Assembly (NCBI GenBank): GCA_947579665.1
Contig: OX388351.1
Coordinates: 57,978,939 to 58,042,938, forward strand
DNA from: Sympetrum striolatum
Taxonomy: Eukaryota > Arthropoda > Insecta > Odonata > Libellulidae
Reading direction: 5' to 3'
DNA length: 64,000 nucleotides
Shown here: positions 50,901 to 62,532 of the stretch, piece after piece
Layout: every line of letters begins with the position of its first letter
Position numbering within the stretch: the stretch's first letter is position 1
Made by a program: the position numbers and the translations under genes
Notes under the pieces: generated by a model
The model's database searches: none
The model's input: only the letters and a program-made list of their open reading frames with translations
Told to the model about the DNA's origin: nothing

Positions 50901-52230
50901 AAAATCATTTATTTCTCTCATCTCTCCTTCAAATACATTCCCTATGAGAGAGGCCGTTAGGCTACTGCGTATTTTTTGTTATTTTTTAGACTCTTCGCAG
51001 TTTCTTTCTGTTTTTGCAACTACTTGCAATTTAAAGGAGACCTCTTCATTCTATTAAGAACGCTTCTCTTAATGCGCGTGCCGCTGCTGACCTCTGCGAT
51101 CAAATGACCGTGATGGAAGCAAACGAGGTCCATGGGGATGCTGTAATCTCTTATCTGAAAGTTCTCACGAATTGTATCCCATGCCAGCTCCACTCTCGAT
51201 TAATTCAAGAACTGTGTTATTGCCGATTGATGATAATATTTACATTGAAAACAGTAAGCCCTTTATATCTGCAGAATGCTTTCCTTAGAATTTTTAGAGA
51301 GGCTTTCATTCACAAGGTTCCTTATCTCATGGCCGTTTATTATTCAAAATGCATGGACAGGTTTCGCTTACTTAGCTATGAGTGTTATCATCATTTTAGT
51401 TTGCGGTACAGTGGCAGCTGTACGTAGCAGCTGACACGTAAATATATCCTAAACAGACTGAAATGGACTGAATAAGATAGCGAAATTTCGTCAGACTAGC
51501 AGCTTAATTCCTGAAAAAAACATTTGTGGCGGTTTTTTTCCTTATATGCCACAGAGTTGAATTATATACATTTTCGTAATGATGATCTGCTATGTTTTAG
51601 GATGTACCAAGTTTAAAGAAATTTTATAGCTTTGTAAGAAAAAGATATCCGCACATAACAAGAAAGTTCATTATAGGTATTTGGTTGTATTTCTATGTAT
51701 AGGGTGGAATTTTCATTGTTTTTGTTTTCATTCCTTGAATCTTGCATCATGTTTATTTATAATCTGCTTAAGCTTCGATAAAAAATGGTACTTATTTAAC
51801 GTGTAATGATATGATTTATTCCTGAGTTGTTATTTTGTGTAAAATAGGAAAGATAATGCTCTAGAAGTTATAGTAATTGATTTCTATTGAGTTTTTATTT
51901 AATTTTAGTTCCGTTGGTAAAAATGTTGATTAAGCTTAGTTTCAAGGATTAAAAAAATCTTTCTTCATTCGCTAAGTGTTATCCTTTGGTTCAGTCAAGA
52001 ATCGTTAGAGGCTCTCTCTGAGAGATGAGCAGATGCTCATCGTTTGCCGTTGGTAAATTTTTTCTACGTGGTGAATTTTCTTCAGCATCTACTCTACTTC
52101 ACTGTTACACTCACCGAAGGCACCTTTCAAGTTAAATTTTCGTTACTATTCTTCTCTGTAAGTTAGATAAATGTGTATGTTCTCAGTCTGTCGAAAGCTT
52201 CCAATTTCTAGGGGATGATAGGGACTTTTT

Positions 52231-52309
52231 AATGTTACATTGACATTTATTTTTACATTGAAGTTACATTGACATTTTTACAATGAAGTTACATTGACAT
52301 TTATTTTGA
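52231..52309 (+). repeat. Short tandem repeat, three units
   Basis: GTTACATTGACATTT starts at 52234, 52263 and 52288 (spacings 29 and 25), with TTTTTACA-(A/T)TGAA linkers. It is a small minisatellite, probably polymorphic. Confidence 0.75.
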
Positions 52310-52611
52310 ATTTCTAAGCATCACCTAGGATTATTTAATTTACTTTCCATGTTACAGTCTTCTAACCGGTGAATTCCAGGGTTAATTAACGAAAAGAATA
52401 TTGAAGATTATTGAGGTTTTGAAAATTACTTCGTTTCGTTTTTTGTGGAATTATCAGCGGGTAATTATCTACTTGTGCTATCGGTCTGGTCACACTTCTA
52501 TAACGCTGCAGGCCACCGAAAGCTGGCAGGGATCATAAGCTTAAAAGAATTCATTTAAACACTAAGCTAAAACGAATTTTAATAGTTTTTAATTTATTAT
52601 TATCCGTATCA

Positions 52612-52690
52612 TAGGATTTCAATAAAAATTACGCGTTTGCTTAAAATATTTTTTATCTCGTTTTATTTGTTCTGTTGCTTTATCTTCACA
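52612..52690 (+). repeat. Dispersed repeat pair A, copy 2
   Basis: TAGGATTTCAATAAAAATTA, then CGCGTTTG, then TTTTATCTCGTTTTATTTGT and TGTTGCTTTATCT match 40365-40440 in the same orientation. Confidence 0.55.
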
Positions 52691-53715
52691 CATGAAGGCC
52701 GATTCACACTACGTTTACCTTATGAGTGTGTATTTATGTACTTACTGTATTCGTATATGTATATCAAGTAATGCTTTACGTAAACGTAAAGAATTACTTA
52801 ATTGTTTGGCTAGAAGGACATTTCTGGCTTAAAAAGAACAGCAAAACGAATATTTAATAAACAGTTTGTTAGAATCTCCTTTTGTTTATATTTAAATCGT
52901 ACCCAATTAAAGAGAAGCAGCGGTATTATACTTATGATATAAAAACGCGGTATAGTTTCATTTACGCGAAATATGTTCCGTTGCATGCATCGGTTTTCCA
53001 TACTGGAAAATGCCTTAAGTTTTCATATAAGAGTTGCTTTGTTCAAAAAGCGTCGATTTAATCTACGTTTGAATACATTATTTCTGTCTTCAGAGACATA
53101 TAATTGTAAGTTTTTGAAATAGTGCTGTTAGGATTCGGTTTAAACTGTAATGAAAACATTAATTCCATTGGTTCTCCAGTTAATTTTAATTGCGTTGAGT
53201 ACTTACAGTCGTTCATGTTTAATTAATTGATTTTTTTATTATCCTGATTTTTGCTCTCTTCGCGTTTACTTCTGACTTCTTTTGGCACTATAAGTAGTAT
53301 ATTTATTTGATAACTGAATATTGGTTGCCAGGCAACTCCTTAAACTTCTATCCTTAGCTTTTTTATGATGAGCCATCACTCATAATATTTGATTAGCTTC
53401 TATTTACAGAAAAATTTATGCTGTCAGTAGTTGTATTTAAAATATTTTAATTTTGATGACGCAAACTACTGTATTAAGGCTTGTGCAAATAAACTTTATT
53501 ATTATCAGTAGCATTAAACTCCTCAATCAAGCACAAAGGAGCTAAATATAATTATATTTTATATTTTTTCATTATTTTATATACCTCGATCCTTCGGAAA
53601 TAAAATGTGTGGATAATAAGTCTATATTAATTTGATACACACGTTAGGCATACTGCCTAGGGTTATCTTTTACTTGTGCCTCTTTAGGCTTTGTAATTAG
53701 ATCATTGGCAACAAT

Positions 53716-53736
53716 AAAATAATAATAATAATAATA
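53716..53736. repeat. (AAT)n microsatellite
   Basis: AAT units in an AT-rich stretch. A similar run lies at about 21509-21528. Confidence 0.85.
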
Positions 53737-56700
53737 CTGTTCATAAGATAAAATTAATTATAGAAGCCGTTAATTGGTGAAACTGCATTATGGCGGAAAT
53801 AACTAAGCAAGTTTTGCTTAGTTATTTCCTCAACAGATAATGAGAGATTTTCGGGTGGATGGTTAGCTCGATACTTGATAAATTTCCGCCAAATGACTAA
53901 TGAGTAAAATTTATGAATCAATGTATTGATATTAATTACTGCTGTACAACACTCACGAAGTTTCGCATTCTTCAATTAGACGCTAAATACTAAACAGCTA
54001 ATGAAAAGACTATTATCCTCTAAATGTTCATTCAATTCTTCCGTGAATTACACGTATTCTTTTATGGTTATTCCAGGAATTTTACTTTTGCAATCGCCTC
54101 CGGAAAACGAGCACGTTAAGTATGAAAGAACTTAATTTAAATTAAATTGTAAGTTTATAATCTTGAATACTCAACTTACGCATTGTATTTAAAAATTTAA
54201 ATTGATTTGATATAATCTTCGTTTTTTTTGTTAAAATTTTTACAAGTTCGATTCGAAATGAGAATTTTCATTACATTTTCCTTCTTTTGATACTAGTCTT
54301 GATTATTAGAGTGAGATGGTTAGAGAGATCTGGGAAACTAAGGACACCATATAATTATTGTTTTGTTCACTCTGTTTGCAAACCAATCAACGTAGCGCTT
54401 TTATTTGGACAACTATAACTCCGTATGCTGCGGTGGGATAACATTGCTGATTTAAATGATGAGCGATTTCCCTCATCGAGAACTTGATTTTTATCGTGCG
54501 GTGACTTTAATCCAAAGTATCGTTCATAGAGAATACCACAGAATTGTTAAAATTGCTTCGGCAGCTTTTCGTTTCGAGAACAATTCGCACGTGGTCTCCC
54601 ACTGGGAACCGAAACTGAGGCCGCATTCACCAAAGCCTAACGAGGAATTCAATTTCTTCGGTCGCAAGTTATAACCGAGTCAATTCCTTGTAATTGCCAC
54701 GAAATATTTTGTAATTCGAAGGGTAATGCAGGATATTCTAATGACGTAGCTTTTTATTTCCAAATTCTGAAAAGCAAGTAAACCGATAATATACCTAATT
54801 GTATTTTGATGTTAATTATGCATAACAGTTTTTTTTTCTGAGATTTAAGTCTAGTGGATATTAAAGTTCCCGAGGGTATAAAGATTTGAAAAATTGAACA
54901 ATGATCGTATATAAGTTGTTATTTACTGTTTTCCCCTTGAAACTTACCTACCTGTAGCTATAGTATTGGCATTTTTGTAAAGACTTCTGGGGCAGCAGTC
55001 AACGTAATTCATGTTTAAACTTGCTAGACCAGAGGTGCGCTTTATTTCATTGCTTCGCAAAAGTAATGCATACAATTAAATAGTATTGTTTCCTAATCTC
55101 TAAGTGAAGATATAATATATATTTTACTCTATTTACTTGGTGGTTACTTTATATTTATTTTACTTCGTACAATTTCGACCGTAAACTATTTGATTGATGA
55201 TTTCATATACCTAAGGTTTCTTATGGAGCCGAATGCTATTTTTCTTGCTCTATACTTTCAGTATTGAAATTTAAATCCAAAATATTTGTTGGAATATGTC
55301 ATATATCCAATATTAAAAAAGCTATCATGAATATGAAATTCGCTTTTGGTGATTTTATTTCCATCACTAACCCAGTTTTTCATTTCTGCTGTAAAATGCA
55401 ATTCTAGGTACTTGAATGGAATGCCTTTGGGAGATTTGAATTATTTGAAGCGGTAAGCATACAGAATTGGTTCAAATTGGGTTGGGAGCTCTTTTCTACG
55501 TAGAATCAAAAGCTATGAATGTTGCAAATATGTACTACTTTCAAAGTTTTTGAATTTGCTTATTTTTTTCTTAAAGAGATAATAATGAGTGCATTTCACA
55601 AATTCTGTACAAATAACGGTGAATATTTTAACGAAAAAATATGTTTTGAATCCATCAGACGTTTATCCTCTCCAGAAGAGCTGTCAGAACCCCAAAAACT
55701 GCTGAATTGAAGTACTGTTAACAATCTACTGGAAAAAACGTTCAGGAATAACTTCAAACACTTTAAAAGATCCACTAAAAAGCTCCTCTGGAAAGAAATT
55801 AAAATTTTTATGGACCCTGTAAATCCTGTAATGATATACCTAAATAAATGATAAAACGAAATTGTCCACATTCTCAGCAAATTCAAATTTAATGATCAAC
55901 AAATTTACCATGAGACAATGAACTATGAAAGATGGGTATGAGGCATGAAAGAATAAATATAACTGCCAAAAAATTATGTTATTCCATAGGGATTACAATA
56001 TTAGTGGTGCCTTTTATGAAAATTGGTCCCCAGGGAAGTGCTTACCTGCTATCTTGAATAAGGATTAAAAATTTGATGCCTAAAAGATAGAACTAAAGGA
56101 TTTTATAGAAATGTTTCTACAGTTATGTGTGAAAAATTATTTTCCATCTATTTAATAGAATTTTAAGGAAATATGTTAAATTTATTCCATGCGAGAGAAG
56201 AGAAGATATTTGTTGTACCACTTATGGTTATGATAAACATTAAAAAAGTTGAAATTCAGTGAGAATGCATTTAGTAGGATGAAATGAATTCGCAATATTT
56301 ATGATATTTACTTAGATAAATAAGTGTAAACTTTTGCACATATGTATGGAATTATTTTGCATTGCTAAATATAGTTTAGGGTTTAGCAGAAAAAGTATGT
56401 GTAGTGTGGTATACTTTAATATTTTTAGGGTAGGAATTTTGAATACAAATTTTTTCAATAACATCTTAATTTTTATATTTATTCTTAATGGATCTGAAAA
56501 ATGCTGATGAAAATTTCCATTCTAGTAGTGTTGCTCAACTTCTTTGTAAAATATACTATCAATGTCTTAGCATTTTCCTCATTCCTTCATTTAAATCTTC
56601 TCTTTTTAATAAATATTTTTAAATCAACAGGTAAGAAAACTTTACTGTAAGAAATAAAATGTCATGAGTGGAATTTATAGCCATAAATATTTTAATTGGC

Positions 56701-57746
56701 TCATAAAAATCATATTTTAATCATTACGTTAAACATAAGCCTGTTGTTGGGTAGCAGTCAATTGTGATCAATTGAATGAATTGCTTGGGTTTTGCATTAT
56801 GTGTCTGTATATAGGTATTTTTAAAATATTTTCGAAATATTTCATTTGCATTTCAAAGTGTAATAAATAGTATACAATTATTTTCATGTTGATAGTTTAT
56901 GTTGAAGTTACACTTTGCTTGACTGCTTTGGAAATGCAGAATCTTAATGGTTACATATATTAAATAATTACTGTTTCACAGTATCAGAAACTCATACCTG
57001 TTCCATTGAAACTCACTTTCCTTTGTTTTTTTTATAATTTCTGTGTCTTGATTGAAAAGTTGAAACTCACTTGTACCTTTCAAACGTATCTAGTGTTAAG
57101 TTTCCCAAAAGTAAGACCCAAACATATATTAATGTTTGCTTCCGAAAATGTCTATGGGATCATTTTAAGCAGGTCTTATTTTTTCATCTACAAAAATGTG
57201 CTATCATATTTGTGTTACCATACATTCAAAACATTTATTTCAGTAATATTATGTGTATCTATTTGTAAATTCATTACTTCATGATTCAATACCTTTCTCG
57301 TGTGTTTTTACTGACAAAAATCTCAACGAGTCCTTATACTAGAGGTAGGGCATATATTACGAATTTGCTGAAAAATTATTTTATAGCTTACTTCAGGGTT
57401 GGGGGATTGTCAGTCAACCTGTGCACCATATCCTTTCAGAATTAGCAAGCTTGCTGATGCTTTCAGTCCTAGTATGCTTCCAACTTTCCTATTCTTGCTG
57501 ACTTATTTTACCTCAGATGTTTGTAAACATCTTTCACTAAATTTTCTTTATTATTAAGACTATTTATGTTCACTTTACTCACGATAGGATCTCATTCAAT
57601 TTATTCAAGCAGCTTTTCTACTTTAGTCTTGCTGGGATTTGGTGATTTCTGGTGACAGTTGTGAAAATTGTCACTTATTTATTTTTGTCAAGCTTGTTTT
57701 TACTCTTAGAGCATTTTATTAATAAAGCTTTTTGTTCATTTTGCAG

Positions 57747-57836
57747 AGTTCCAAGCGCACCCTCAGGTCCAATGAAATGTTGCTTCCACCAGGGGGACTT
57801 CTTGATACGGAGCTACAACTCAATTTCTCTCTTCAA
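57747..57836 (+). CDS. PACS: PACS exon: [10 protein letters not shown] block of the cargo-binding region
   Basis: The acceptor is TTTTGCAG at 57746 and the donor CAA|GTAAGT at 57837. The exon is 90 nt, 30 codons, phase 0 at both ends. It reads [15 protein letters not shown], then a Gly-Gly-Leu-Leu-Asp turn, then [10 protein letters not shown]. The human PACS1 counterpart is SKRILRSNEIVLP...TELQLTFSLQ, with the same exon borders. The following exon starts at YPHFLKR, as in vertebrates. The segment belongs to the beta-rich cargo-binding region. Confidence 0.96.
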
Positions 57837-58993
57837 GTAAGTGGAGCCAACAAATTAGATGGTATGAAATACCTTGAATATTAATCGAAATGAAAATATT
57901 TTACTTTTCTACATTATGAAACTAATTTTATGATAAATACTAACTTATAAATGCCTCTTTCTAATAATAATTGCATTTATTACAAGATTAAATGTACAGT
58001 TCACAGTTTTCAGTAATAATGTCAGACAAAAATTCAAGAATGGATACTACTTGAAAATTTACTTGGATTTCACTCTTTTCTCCACTACTTTTGACATCTT
58101 CACTAGATCTGTTTGGTAATTCTGTTAATTCAGTCATTGCTACACCTCCCAAGAGGAGGCTTTCACCCTGTTGGAAAGTGGAGAATTGTGTGAAAAATAA
58201 TGAGGAGATAGAAGAAGTGTATTTTTTTGGTCAGCAGAGGCCTAAGTTATAATGCAGGTATGGAAAGATGATACATGGTATTTAGGAGGAAAAGTTATGA
58301 AATTTTAGCCTCAAAAAAAAGAAATAATGAGATGCAAAGAAAATCAGTGAAGAAAAACGAGAAAGGAAGATGATAGAGCCTTTGAAGATGTGGAAGAATT
58401 TTGCTCTCTTGGTTGAAGAATTACCAACAAATAGTGAAGTAAATACAATAGCCCAGTCAAGTTATCCTGGAAAGGGTGATGGAGATATACGTATCTCAGG
58501 AACCATTTGAAATCTCTTTAGAAGTGCATCACTGGGTGATGAACAGCTGAGCATAACAATGATAAGGATGGAATATCAAAACAAAGATCCTAGGACAAAT
58601 TACAGAAGGCAAGAATCACTAAGGGCATACATTCAAGAATCAACAAAGGAAACAAGATCTCCGAAAGAAGCAAAATAGCTTGTATGGCTACTCAAAATTT
58701 ATCTTTTGAACTATAGCTTATCATTATGACAAATTGCTTCTTTTGCTACCATTATAATAATTATCTATTTAGCTTTTAAATGTTGAATGTTATTGTGCTA
58801 AGCAGGGCTGTGTAGTCAGGTTGCTTAGGCTTAGATACTTCAGTTTAATAAACAAATATCAATGTAGTTAGGAATAAAATTGTTAATTAAGTGGAGAGGA
58901 TGCTCTGTGATTTTTACTCATATTCCTCATCTAACTTTTGTACTATTTATTTGTACTTATACCACTTAATATTTCTTTTCTTCTCTTTTGCAG
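57837..58993 (+). other. PACS intron 3, with possible LINE relic
   Basis: GTAAGT to TTTTGCAG, 1157 bp. From about 58370 to 58680 the sequence turns purine-rich and reads, in shifting frames, EDVEEFCSL followed by a degraded stretch, then IKGIHSRINKGN-like text. This recalls the LINE segment VExFCYLGxxIT...IKxRIxxAK. The evidence is weak and broken by stops. The rest is AT-rich without features. Confidence 0.3.
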
Positions 58994-59119
58994 TATCCTC
59001 ACTTTCTGAAGAGGGATGGCAATAAGCTACATGTGATGTTACAGAGAAGAAAGAAGTATAAAAACAGGACGATATTAGGGTTCAAAACTCTTGCAGAAGG
59101 AAGCATCAATATGTCTCAG
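58994..59119 (+). CDS. PACS: PACS exon: [12 protein letters not shown] block
   Basis: The acceptor is TTCTCTTTTGCAG and the donor TCTCAG|GTAAGT. The exon is 126 nt, 42 codons, phase 0 to phase 0. It begins [19 protein letters not shown] and continues [19 protein letters not shown]. This is the most conserved part of the PACS cargo-binding region and the strongest single identification in the window; human PACS1 has [20 protein letters not shown] at the same place. The basic cluster RRKKYKNR is kept. Introns on either side are short (1157 and 492 bp). Confidence 0.98.
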
Positions 59120-59611
59120 GTAAGTGATTTTTTAACTCTCATAATTTAAAATTTATTTTATCAATGTCTTTTATAAAAGTAAATCTTATCAGAAAGGAGA
59201 ACATATTTTTTCATCACTTATAAGGACATATTTCAACCATAGAATTCTGGTTCAGTGAACCACCTCACTACTGCCAAGTAAACCTCATTCCTCTATTCAA
59301 GCTCTTTGTAGCTTATGTCATAGGGGTGAGTTACCAACTGGCCTTTGGACTGAATAAATGAACTTCACGAACTATTTAAAGAGGTGTTTCATGTAAATAT
59401 TTTAATTATTAAAGTCAAAGTTTTAGGACAATCACACAACATTATTTTAGGTTGGATTTTTTCCACGTTATCTCCTAGATTTTTTTGTTATTTTCAATAT
59501 TCTCCTTGTGGTAAATGGTCAGGTTTGCATCATTGATAATGGACTCCCAACATCAACACATGAATTACCCTTTCAAATGCAATTCTGTATCATTTCTATC
59601 TTTTTATACAG
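59120..59611 (+). other. PACS intron 4
   Basis: 492 bp, GTAAGT to TTTTTATACAG. Nothing recognised. Confidence 0.95.
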
Positions 59612-59822
59612 GTTTTGCAGCGACAGATGGATCTAGAACTGGAATTGTACAGTGATGCAAAGGAAAAAAGCAGTGTGGTTGCTAGAGTAACCATGTTATC
59701 TGTAAGCAGTCAACCGGTGGATGCGGAGGATGGTGCTGGTGGTGGGGGTGGAGGAACTGATAGGTTATTTCGTTCTCACCATCTGCACAGACAAAAACAC
59801 ATGTCCATTGGAGAAAATGCTG
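59612..59822 (+). CDS. PACS: PACS exon: end of cargo-binding region, SSQPVD motif
   Basis: The acceptor is TTTTTATACAG and the donor G|GTAAGT at 59823. The 211 nt give 70 codons plus one base. The exon begins VLQRQMDLELELYSD and includes VTMLSVSSQPVD, matching the vertebrate LSSQPID motif that closes the cargo-binding region. After this comes a short run of six glycines and a His/Arg-rich stretch (RSHHLHRQKH) with no counterpart that I recall in vertebrate PACS; it is probably a fast-evolving linker. The single leftover G joins AT of the next exon to make Asp. A 72-residue minus-strand frame over this exon is a shadow. Confidence 0.93.
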
Positions 59823-61774
59823 GTAAGTGAATAACTGATTCTTAACCTCAACTGTGGGTGATGTACTTGTACGTTCTATTAGGGCAACTGCAGAAAACAT
59901 TCTTGTATGTTCTGACCTGGTCTCTCAATTTATGGCCCTGCTTCTCAACAAAGCTTCCAATTGCTCGCTCCTCTCTCTAGTTTTAAAATTGGAAAATCCG
60001 AGGGTCTTCCATTATCTGGGATAACCCAAGTTTACCAGGTTCCAACTTTACCCCCTCTTAAGATTTGCCACAATTTTTTTCCGAGTTTTGGCTGTATTTT
60101 AAGTGTGTTTTATTTTCTTTGTGATATTCATCATTTATGTAAATGTCATTAGTATAAACATAGTTTGTAGAAATCTTTTTATTATGGATAGAGGAAGCTA
60201 AATGTCTCAGTCTAAGAAAAGGAAAATTGCCAAAGGACAGGAAGTTTTGGAGATATTGTTCCACTCCAACTGTAAGAGTGATGTCTCTGATTCATCCTGC
60301 AGTACAAGCAATAGTCAAACAAGAGCAAACCATCCTACAGAAATCTTATGACAAAAAATTCATATTCCCTAAATTTCGTATTGAAAAATTAATTATTGTT
60401 ATTATAAATCAAGATATCTGTATACTATTTGGTATTAATATAATCAGCAAACTGCAAATAAAATAAATGTGGATTGCATCTTGAATAACAAATTCTTATT
60501 AAAATATTAAAAATCGGCAATCGTATTTCCAATACACGTTTTATTTTTAGTCCTTAACTATAACCACTGACCGAAAGAGAAAGTAGAAAGGTCTACCCTG
60601 ATTATAAGGGTCTATACCTGCTAACACTAGCCTGTGCCAGAAAGAGATAATACTTCTGAAAGAAAATACTTCCGCTACTTTCTTCCGTGCACAGTTGTAG
60701 GATAAAAGAAGCAGCAGACACTGCTCTTGACAAAATATGATGATATCGGTGATTGTTTGATTGGTTATATAACAGAAACAGGTTCCCCCAATAATATCTG
60801 TTTTAATATAGAACAAACACACAACTATTGACGAACACAAACGACCATTCCCTAACCGGAAAAATCCGGTTAGATGAGATTCGAACCCGGGGCCTTGGTG
60901 ATGGAGCATTATCATGCAAGCATGCTAACCACTCCGCCATCTCGGCCAGTGTCCACAATTGATGCATTTAAGCTTTAAAATTAATCTATTAGTGATGAGG
61001 ACTTCCAGCCATAAAAGGAGTATAGCTGCAGTTATTCAGTTTTTTTGTGATAAAGATTTAAATTGAACTCAATGAGTTCAAGCTAAATTTCATGGAATCT
61101 CATCCTAAAATTAGGATTATTGTTTTAGCAATTGATTTTAATCATGTCTTATTGATGTAGCTTTTTCGATTTTGTTTCAACTTTTTTAACATTCATATGA
61201 AGGTATCTTCTCTTAGTGAATCTTGTTTGATTTCAGTCTCTCATATTTTCTAAATACAGGCAAACTTTGTTAATACCCTCCCACTAATCATGCTCTTTTC
61301 TCCTGAGCTCTATCTCTTTCATAGTAAACAAAAGGTAAATATTCTGCTTAAGGCACTTCTAAATACATACTATATGATTTTTTTCTAGATGCACTGTCAA
61401 CTTCTTTAACAGCTATTCTGCCTCATTCGATTGACTGAAATTGTATACATTTTCTGCATTGCCCCATTCATAGCTTTAAGTAAATCAATTTCACTCATTT
61501 TTGAACTAAAGAAGTGAAATTTGTAATTGTTTTATGCAAATAATTACTTTTATATAATGAAATCAAGCTAAAAAAGTTCCCGTTTTTTAATTGGTAAGAT
61601 CAGTTTAAAAAAATACATTGTTTATCAAATCTAAAGAAATGAAGTGTCATCATATCCTAGTTAAAATGCGATTCCACACAATGTGGTTTTCAGAAAAGTC
61701 TTTACCATGCTTAACTGTATTCTTTTTAACTCTTTTGTAAGGAATATCCCAAATTCTTGATTCTCTCGTTTCAG
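59823..61774 (+). other. PACS intron 5
   Basis: 1952 bp, GTAAGT to CTCGTTTCAG. It contains the minus-strand SINE at 60540-60948; otherwise it is AT-rich with nothing recognised. Confidence 0.95.
60540..60948 (-). repeat. tRNA-derived SINE
   Basis: On the minus strand a tRNA-like head begins at 60948 with TGGCCGAGATGGCGGAGTGG. Its A box TGGCGGAGTGG fits TRGYNNARNNG, and the B box GGTTCGAATCT is nearly perfect. The pattern is closest to tRNA-Ser/Leu, but no full acceptor stem forms. An unrelated body of about 300 bp follows, ending in an A-rich tail (CTAAAAATAAAA, 60540-60551). The head-body-tail plan is that of a SINE. A 122-residue open frame over it on the same strand is only the SINE read as protein. 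Confidence 0.6.
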
Positions 61775-62025
61775 ATGGGCGGGTTGGAGGAGATTATTCT
61801 GACGAGGACGAGGAACTGTTCAGCAGCAATGAGGAAGGCTCAGATTCAGAGCCAATGCTGGATGAATCAGGGGTTGGAGTGGGAGCAAATGGGGGTGGGG
61901 TTGGTGTAGGAGTGGGTAGTGGAGGAGGAGGGGGTGGAGGGGGAGGAGGAGGAGGAGGTGGGTTGGGGGCAGCAGCCAGGAGAGCAAGAAAAGCAGCACG
62001 TGCCAAAATCCCTACCAATGCCAGG
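61775..62025 (+). CDS. PACS: PACS exon: acidic/serine autoregulatory cluster with poly-glycine insert
   Basis: The acceptor is CTCTCGTTTCAG and the donor CCAGG|GTAAGT. The 251 nt give a completed Asp plus 83 codons, ending in phase 0. Near its start it reads GDYSDEDEELFSSNEEGSDS, which parallels the human PACS1 stretch NYSEEEEESFSSEQEGSD. That acidic region contains the CK2-phosphorylated serine (Ser278 in human PACS1) that releases autoinhibition. Several S-D/E-x-E CK2-type sites are visible here. A low-complexity insert follows, alternating Gly-Val and then 14 consecutive Gly codons, then a basic RRARKAARAK patch. The Gly tract is encoded by a GGN-rich purine run (61918-61962) likely to vary in length. 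The proline-rich frame on the other strand is a shadow of this tract. Confidence 0.95.
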
Positions 62026-62107
62026 GTAAGTTTCATCTGCTGTCATATGTGTTATTCCATACCAAATTGAACTAGAAAAACCATCTAATGAGTATTTCTT
62101 TTAAGTA

Positions 62108-62215
62108 CCTTATTTACTCAAAAGTAACGTGGATCCCTATGGGTTCGTTTTGGGCTCGAAAATCGGGGTGGACATTAGAATCAATAGCACTCTAGATTTA
62201 GGTACAATACTACTC
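62108..62215 (+). repeat. Fragment of an AATCGGGGT...ATT repeat family
   Basis: CCTTATTTACTCAAAAGTAA and later GGGCTCGAAAATCGGGGTGG, ACATTAGAATC resemble the common non-autonomous repeat TTATTTACTCGAATGTAAG...AAATCGGGG-x-G-x-CTTATATTCGAG, the same broad class as 15844-16181. Boundaries are approximate. Confidence 0.3.
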
Positions 62216-62256
62216 ATGCACATGTCCTGTAGTTCAGCACCAGCTGGATCCTTGGC

Positions 62257-62532
62257 TAATAATAATAATAAAAACTCTTTATTTGGCGAGGTTAGGGCCT
62301 CTCTTACACCTAACCATTAAGGGTAACTAATGTTAAGTACAAAAAAAGGTGGAAAAGCAATACAAATATATATATATATATATATAAAGAAAATAAAAAG
62401 AAGAATTTAAAAAAAATAATAGAATTGGGGTGTGGGGAAAAACTCCTTGGCTGAAGGCTTTCGGAGAAAAACCCACTGTGCGAGAAAACGCTCACACAAG
62501 AAGGGGAGCGAAAAAAACCCGCGAAAACACAG
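62257..62532 (-). repeat. Dispersed family CTGTGTTTTCGCG, copy 3 (longest)
   Basis: Read on the minus strand from 62532 it shows CTGTGTTTTCGCGGGTTTTT, GAGCGTTTTCTCGCACAGTG and AAGGAGTTTTTCCCCACACC. After a T-rich stretch and (TA)n come CCTCGCCAAATAAAGAG and a (TTA)n tail at 62257-62271. The AATAAA plus tail marks the 3' end. It is the most complete of the three copies. Confidence 0.65.

Larger units (their letters stand above)
33090..57746 (+). other. PACS intron 2
   Basis: This is a 24.7-kb AT-rich intron bounded by GTGAGT and TTTTGCAG. Apart from the items listed inside it (hAT-like ends, a possible orphan exon, LINE relics, dispersed repeats, simple repeats), I see no recognisable exon on either strand. 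GC-richer patches lie at about 38180-38600, 48330-48600 and 49900-50330, without readable genes. Confidence 0.8.

Noticed and set aside
51104..51427. 107-codon plus-strand frame starting at an ATG
   Set aside because: No recognisable domain and no repeat signature; could not be supported over chance.
55519..55886. Open frames on both strands near 55.5-55.9 kb
   Set aside because: No family motif and no convincing splice sites; AT-rich composition typical of chance frames here.
60547..60915. 122-codon minus-strand open frame
   Set aside because: It coincides with the tRNA-derived SINE; its first residues are simply the B-box region translated.
61794..62036. Minus-strand proline-rich 80-codon frame
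   Set aside because: Antisense of the poly-glycine PACS exon.
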